DNA from: Spirochaetota bacterium
GTDB lineage: Bacteria > Spirochaetota > Spirochaetia > Treponematales > UBA12059
Length of the DNA: 10,202 bases
Assembly: GCA_022709445.1 (NCBI GenBank)
Contig: JAKLIU010000049.1
Coordinates: 1 to 10,202 of the forward strand
Reading direction: 5' to 3'
Part shown: one piece after another, positions 7,831 through 10,202 of the stretch
Numbering within the stretch: the first letter of the stretch is position 1
Layout: the number at the start of each line of letters is the position of its first letter
Made by a program: the position numbers and the translations under genes
The notes under the pieces: generated by a model
Databases searched by the model: none
What the model was told of the DNA's origin: nothing
What the model saw: only the letters and a program-made list of their open reading frames with translations

Positions 7831-7836
7831 TATAGT
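7831..7836 (+). promoter_or_regulatory. Tentative -10 element of the chemoreceptor gene
   Basis: TATAGT matches five of six -10 consensus positions and lies 26 bp before the chemoreceptor ATG. The -35 region at correct spacing (about TTTCAT) is poor. The ribosome site GGAGGA at 7852-7857, 5 nt before the ATG, is strong and supports the start codon chosen for that gene. Confidence 0.3.
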
Positions 7837-7862
7837 TTTGGGAGCAACTCCGGAGGATAGCC

Positions 7863-9944
7863 ATGAAACTGAGGACTTCCTTTTCCCTGATGTTGGTGGT
7901 ATCGCTCATCATCGTGGGCGTCACCGCCCTGCTCCTGGGCATCCTCCCGGCCAGGGCCTACATACGGCAGAGCTTCATGGACGAGGTGCCGATCATCCTG
8001 GATTCCGCCAGGTCCGGCCTGCAGACCCAGATCTCCCGGGGCTGGGAAGCCTCGCTGTCCTTCTCCCGCAGCCCCTTCCTCAGGGACTGGATCGAGGACC
8101 GGGAGCTGGACGAGGACGCGGGCACCATGATCAAGGAAACCATGATAGAGCTGGCGGGCCGGCCGGGCTTCAACACGGCCTTCGCGGCAGGCATCGGCAC
8201 CAACCACTTCTGGATCAAGGACCAGCTCATAGACACCATGAGCAGGGACGACCCCGACGATTCCTGGTTCTTCAGCACCATGGAATCCGGCGAGGAGCTC
8301 CTGCTGAACCTGGACTACAACAACGAGCTCAAGACCACCAACCTGTGGTTCAACGCGGTGGTCAGGGACGCCGGCGGCTCCCCGATAGGCGTCGCGGGCA
8401 TAGGCATATCCATGGACGCCGTGGTCGCGGACTTCAAGGCGGCCAAGCCCAGCGAACGCTCGGAGCTGTACCTGGTGGACGCCGGGAACAAGGTGGTCAT
8501 ATCCACTTCGGATGAGGCCACCGGGCTGCCGCTGGCGGACATAGTGCCGGCCGATGCCAAGCCGGTAGGGGACGGCGCGCTGCGAGCCTGGGACGACGAC
8601 GGGCTGGGACTGGTGCTGGCCGCGGAATCGCCGGTGCTGGATACCGGCTACCGCATCGTGCTCAAGGCTCCCGAGTCGGACTTCGTGCCCTCCATCATGG
8701 GCCTGGGCGGCGGGGCCATAGCCTTCACCGCCGGCTTCACCGTACTCCTGGCCATCGTGTCGGTTTTCCTGGTGCGGGCGGCCCTGTCCAGCCTCAAGCA
8801 CCTGTCCAAGGCCCTCGCGGGCATCGCAGCCGGCCAGGGGGACCTGACCGTGCGCTTCGACGAGAGCCGCGACGAGGTGGGGCGCCTGTCCACGGACTTC
8901 AACGTCTTCCTGGCCGGCATGGGCACCATGATAGGACAGGTGAAGGCGGCCGTGGACGCCAGCGTGGAGCTGAACGGCGAGCTGGTCAGCGCCTCCCAGG
9001 AGACCGGGGCCGCGGTCACGGAGATCGCAGCCAACATCAACTCCATCGGGGACCGCATCGCCGACCTGGACAGGAACCTCAAGGGCTCGGCGACGGCGGT
9101 GGGCGGGATAGCCGGTTCCCTGGACCTGCTGGGCGGCCGCATCAACGAGCAGGCCGCCATGGTGGAGGAGTCCACCGCGGCCATGGTCCAGATGAAGGCC
9201 TCGCTGGCCAGCCTGGCGGAGGTTTCGGGCAAGCGCCTGGAGACCGTGCGGGACCTGGGCAATCTGGCCAAGGAAGGCAGCCAGTCACTGGAGGAGACCG
9301 AGGCGGTCTTCGCCAAGGAGATCGAGGGCCGCATGGACGAGATCGGCGACATGAACGCCCTGGTGGCCCAGGTGGCCTCCCAGACCAACCTGCTGGCCAT
9401 GAACGCGTCCATAGAGGCGGCGCACGCCGGCGACGCCGGCAAGGGTTTTGCCGTGGTGGCCGACGAGATCCGCCGCCTGGCGGAGGCCACCGCCGAGAAC
9501 GCGGGCAACATATCCCGGGCCATCGCCGCCATGAAGGAAGGCGTCACCAGGACGGGCGGCAACGTCCGCTCCACCATCGAGGCCTTCGCGGCCATCGACC
9601 GCGAGGTGGGCCAGGTGGGCAGCACCTTCGAGGAGATGTCCAACGCGCTCAGGGAGACGGCCCTGGGCGGCGACCAGGTGCTGCAGGCCATGAACAGCCT
9701 GAACGCCTACACCGTGGAGGTGCGCGACGAGGCGGCCAAGATGAACGAGGGCGGCAAGGAAGCCACCAAGGGCTACGGCACCATCTCGCAGCTGTCCGCA
9801 GAGATCACCACGGGCATCAAGGAGATCAGCGCCGGCACCTCGGAGATACGGGACGCCATGGACTCCATCAGGGACATGAACGTGCACTTCGCCGACCAGT
9901 TCAAGGCCATCGTGGCGGTGACCGACCGCTTCAAGCTGGAGTAG
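7863..9944 (+). CDS. Methyl-accepting chemotaxis protein with large periplasmic Cache-like sensor
   Basis: A 693-residue transmembrane chemoreceptor. TM1 is about residues 7-29, a periplasmic domain runs about 30-278, and TM2 is about 280-304. A HAMP domain follows (about 305-357, including GDLTVRFDESRDEVG), then a long coiled-coil signalling domain (about 360-690). The sensor domain contains motifs typical of double-Cache folds: DDSWFFSTMESGEE, LNLDYNN, then LWFNAVVRDAGGSPIGVAGIGISM. The ligand cannot be deduced. The hairpin tip that contacts CheA/CheW is QTNLLAMNASIEAAHAGDAGKGFAVVADEIRRLAE-like (residues 507-541); the EAAHAGDAGKGF version is familiar from spirochaetes. Glu/Gln-rich flanking helices provide likely methylation sites. 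The C-terminus (DRFKLE) lacks the NWETF-type pentapeptide that tethers CheR/CheB. Strong ribosome site and terminator; no che genes nearby. Confidence 0.95.
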   Translation: MKLRTSFSLMLVVSLIIVGVTALLLGILPARAYIRQSFMDEVPIILDSARSGLQTQISRGWEASLSFSRSPFLRDWIEDRELDEDAGTMIKETMIELAGRPGFNTAFAAGIGTNHFWIKDQLIDTMSRDDPDDSWFFSTMESGEELLLNLDYNNELKTTNLWFNAVVRDAGGSPIGVAGIGISMDAVVADFKAAKPSERSELYLVDAGNKVVISTSDEATGLPLADIVPADAKPVGDGALRAWDDDGLGLVLAAESPVLDTGYRIVLKAPESDFVPSIMGLGGGAIAFTAGFTVLLAIVSVFLVRAALSSLKHLSKALAGIAAGQGDLTVRFDESRDEVGRLSTDFNVFLAGMGTMIGQVKAAVDASVELNGELVSASQETGAAVTEIAANINSIGDRIADLDRNLKGSATAVGGIAGSLDLLGGRINEQAAMVEESTAAMVQMKASLASLAEVSGKRLETVRDLGNLAKEGSQSLEETEAVFAKEIEGRMDEIGDMNALVAQVASQTNLLAMNASIEAAHAGDAGKGFAVVADEIRRLAEATAENAGNISRAIAAMKEGVTRTGGNVRSTIEAFAAIDREVGQVGSTFEEMSNALRETALGGDQVLQAMNSLNAYTVEVRDEAAKMNEGGKEATKGYGTISQLSAEITTGIKEISAGTSEIRDAMDSIRDMNVHFADQFKAIVAVTDRFKLE

Positions 9945-9963
9945 CGCACAAGCGCTGAAGGCT

Positions 9964-9997
9964 GAAAAAGAACGCGCCCCTCGGCGCGTTCTTTTTT
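9964..9997. terminator. Strong rho-independent terminator, usable in both directions
   Basis: A perfect 14-bp stem (AAAAAGAACGCGCC 9965-9978, GGCGCGTTCTTTTT 9983-9996) has a CCTC loop. The plus strand ends in six T and the minus strand in five T after the GC stem. It lies 20 bp after the chemoreceptor stop and 38 bp beyond the stop of the convergent NUDIX gene, so it can serve both. Confidence 0.93.
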
Positions 9998-10034
9998 CAG
10001 GCCTCCTCGCGGGTGGGTTGCCGCGCAGGGTCGG

Positions 10035-10202
10035 TCAGGGATGGCTGGCCGCCCCCTCGATCGAAGCGAAGGCCGCGTCGATGAGGCGGCGGGACAGGCT
10101 GCCTGTTCCCGGCAGGGGCGGATGGTCTCCCGGCCCGAACCAGCCGGCCTCCGCGATCTCGACGCCGTCGGGGCGCAACTCTCCGGAGCTCCAGCGCGCC
10201 GA
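10035..10202 (-). CDS. NudC-like NUDIX hydrolase (NAD+ diphosphatase), C-terminal part
   Basis: Only the last 55 residues are present; the gene begins beyond the right edge. The frame is open from the window end to a TGA at 10035-10037. The sequence resembles the end of NADH pyrophosphatase-type NUDIX proteins. EIAEAGWFGPGDHPPLPGTG corresponds to the usual 'ARWF..dElp.LP..gSIA' segment, and SLSRRLIDAAFA corresponds to the conserved SIARRLIEAWL helix. NudC cleaves NAD(H) to NMN(H) and AMP, and in some bacteria removes NAD caps from RNA. The NUDIX box, zinc-binding Cys residues and SQPWPFPxS motif would lie outside the window, so the assignment rests on this tail alone and another NUDIX family member is possible. 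Confidence 0.65.
   Translation of the reverse strand, partial: SARWSSGELRPDGVEIAEAGWFGPGDHPPLPGTGSLSRRLIDAAFASIEGAASHP

Overview
The window is GC-rich bacterial DNA with short intergenic gaps. Three features suggest a spirochaete (Spirochaetales/Treponemataceae-like): the methyl-accepting chemotaxis protein has a hairpin tip of the type seen in spirochaetes, there is a predicted lipoprotein with a relaxed lipobox, and there is a DPE2-type 4-alpha-glucanotransferase. This assignment is inference from gene style; no marker gene settles it.

Layout. Bases 1-506 (+) hold the end of an AHSA1/SRPBCC-domain gene that overlaps a small MORN-repeat (YwqK-family) gene. This pair is visibly less GC-rich than the rest. 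Bases 507-832 hold no gene but are rich in structure: a foldable element at 655-784 and a bidirectional terminator, both related by sequence to the 3' end of the neighbouring tRNA. Bases 833-905 (-) encode an initiator tRNA with its own near-consensus promoter. Bases 980-3694 (-) encode a soluble hybrid sensor kinase. A 309-bp gap separates it from a divergent lipoprotein peptidase of the clostripain (C11) family at 4004-5590 (+), which ends in a strong terminator. A 4-alpha-glucanotransferase (5678-7684, -) and a methyl-accepting chemotaxis protein (7863-9944, +) diverge from a 178-bp gap that carries a 12-bp perfect palindrome. A second strong terminator at 9965-9997 separates the chemotaxis gene from the convergent C-terminal end of a NudC-like NUDIX hydrolase at the right edge.

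How the genes fit together. Apart from the overlapping first pair, each gene looks like its own transcription unit, with its own ribosome binding site and often its own terminator. The window covers sensing (cytoplasmic hybrid kinase, transmembrane chemoreceptor), maltodextrin metabolism, envelope or extracellular proteolysis, and NAD(H)/nucleotide housekeeping. I see no mobile-element genes, CRISPR array or defence cassette. The most unusual part is non-coding: the tRNA 3'-end sequence occurs three times in 200 bp, in both orientations, around the terminator.
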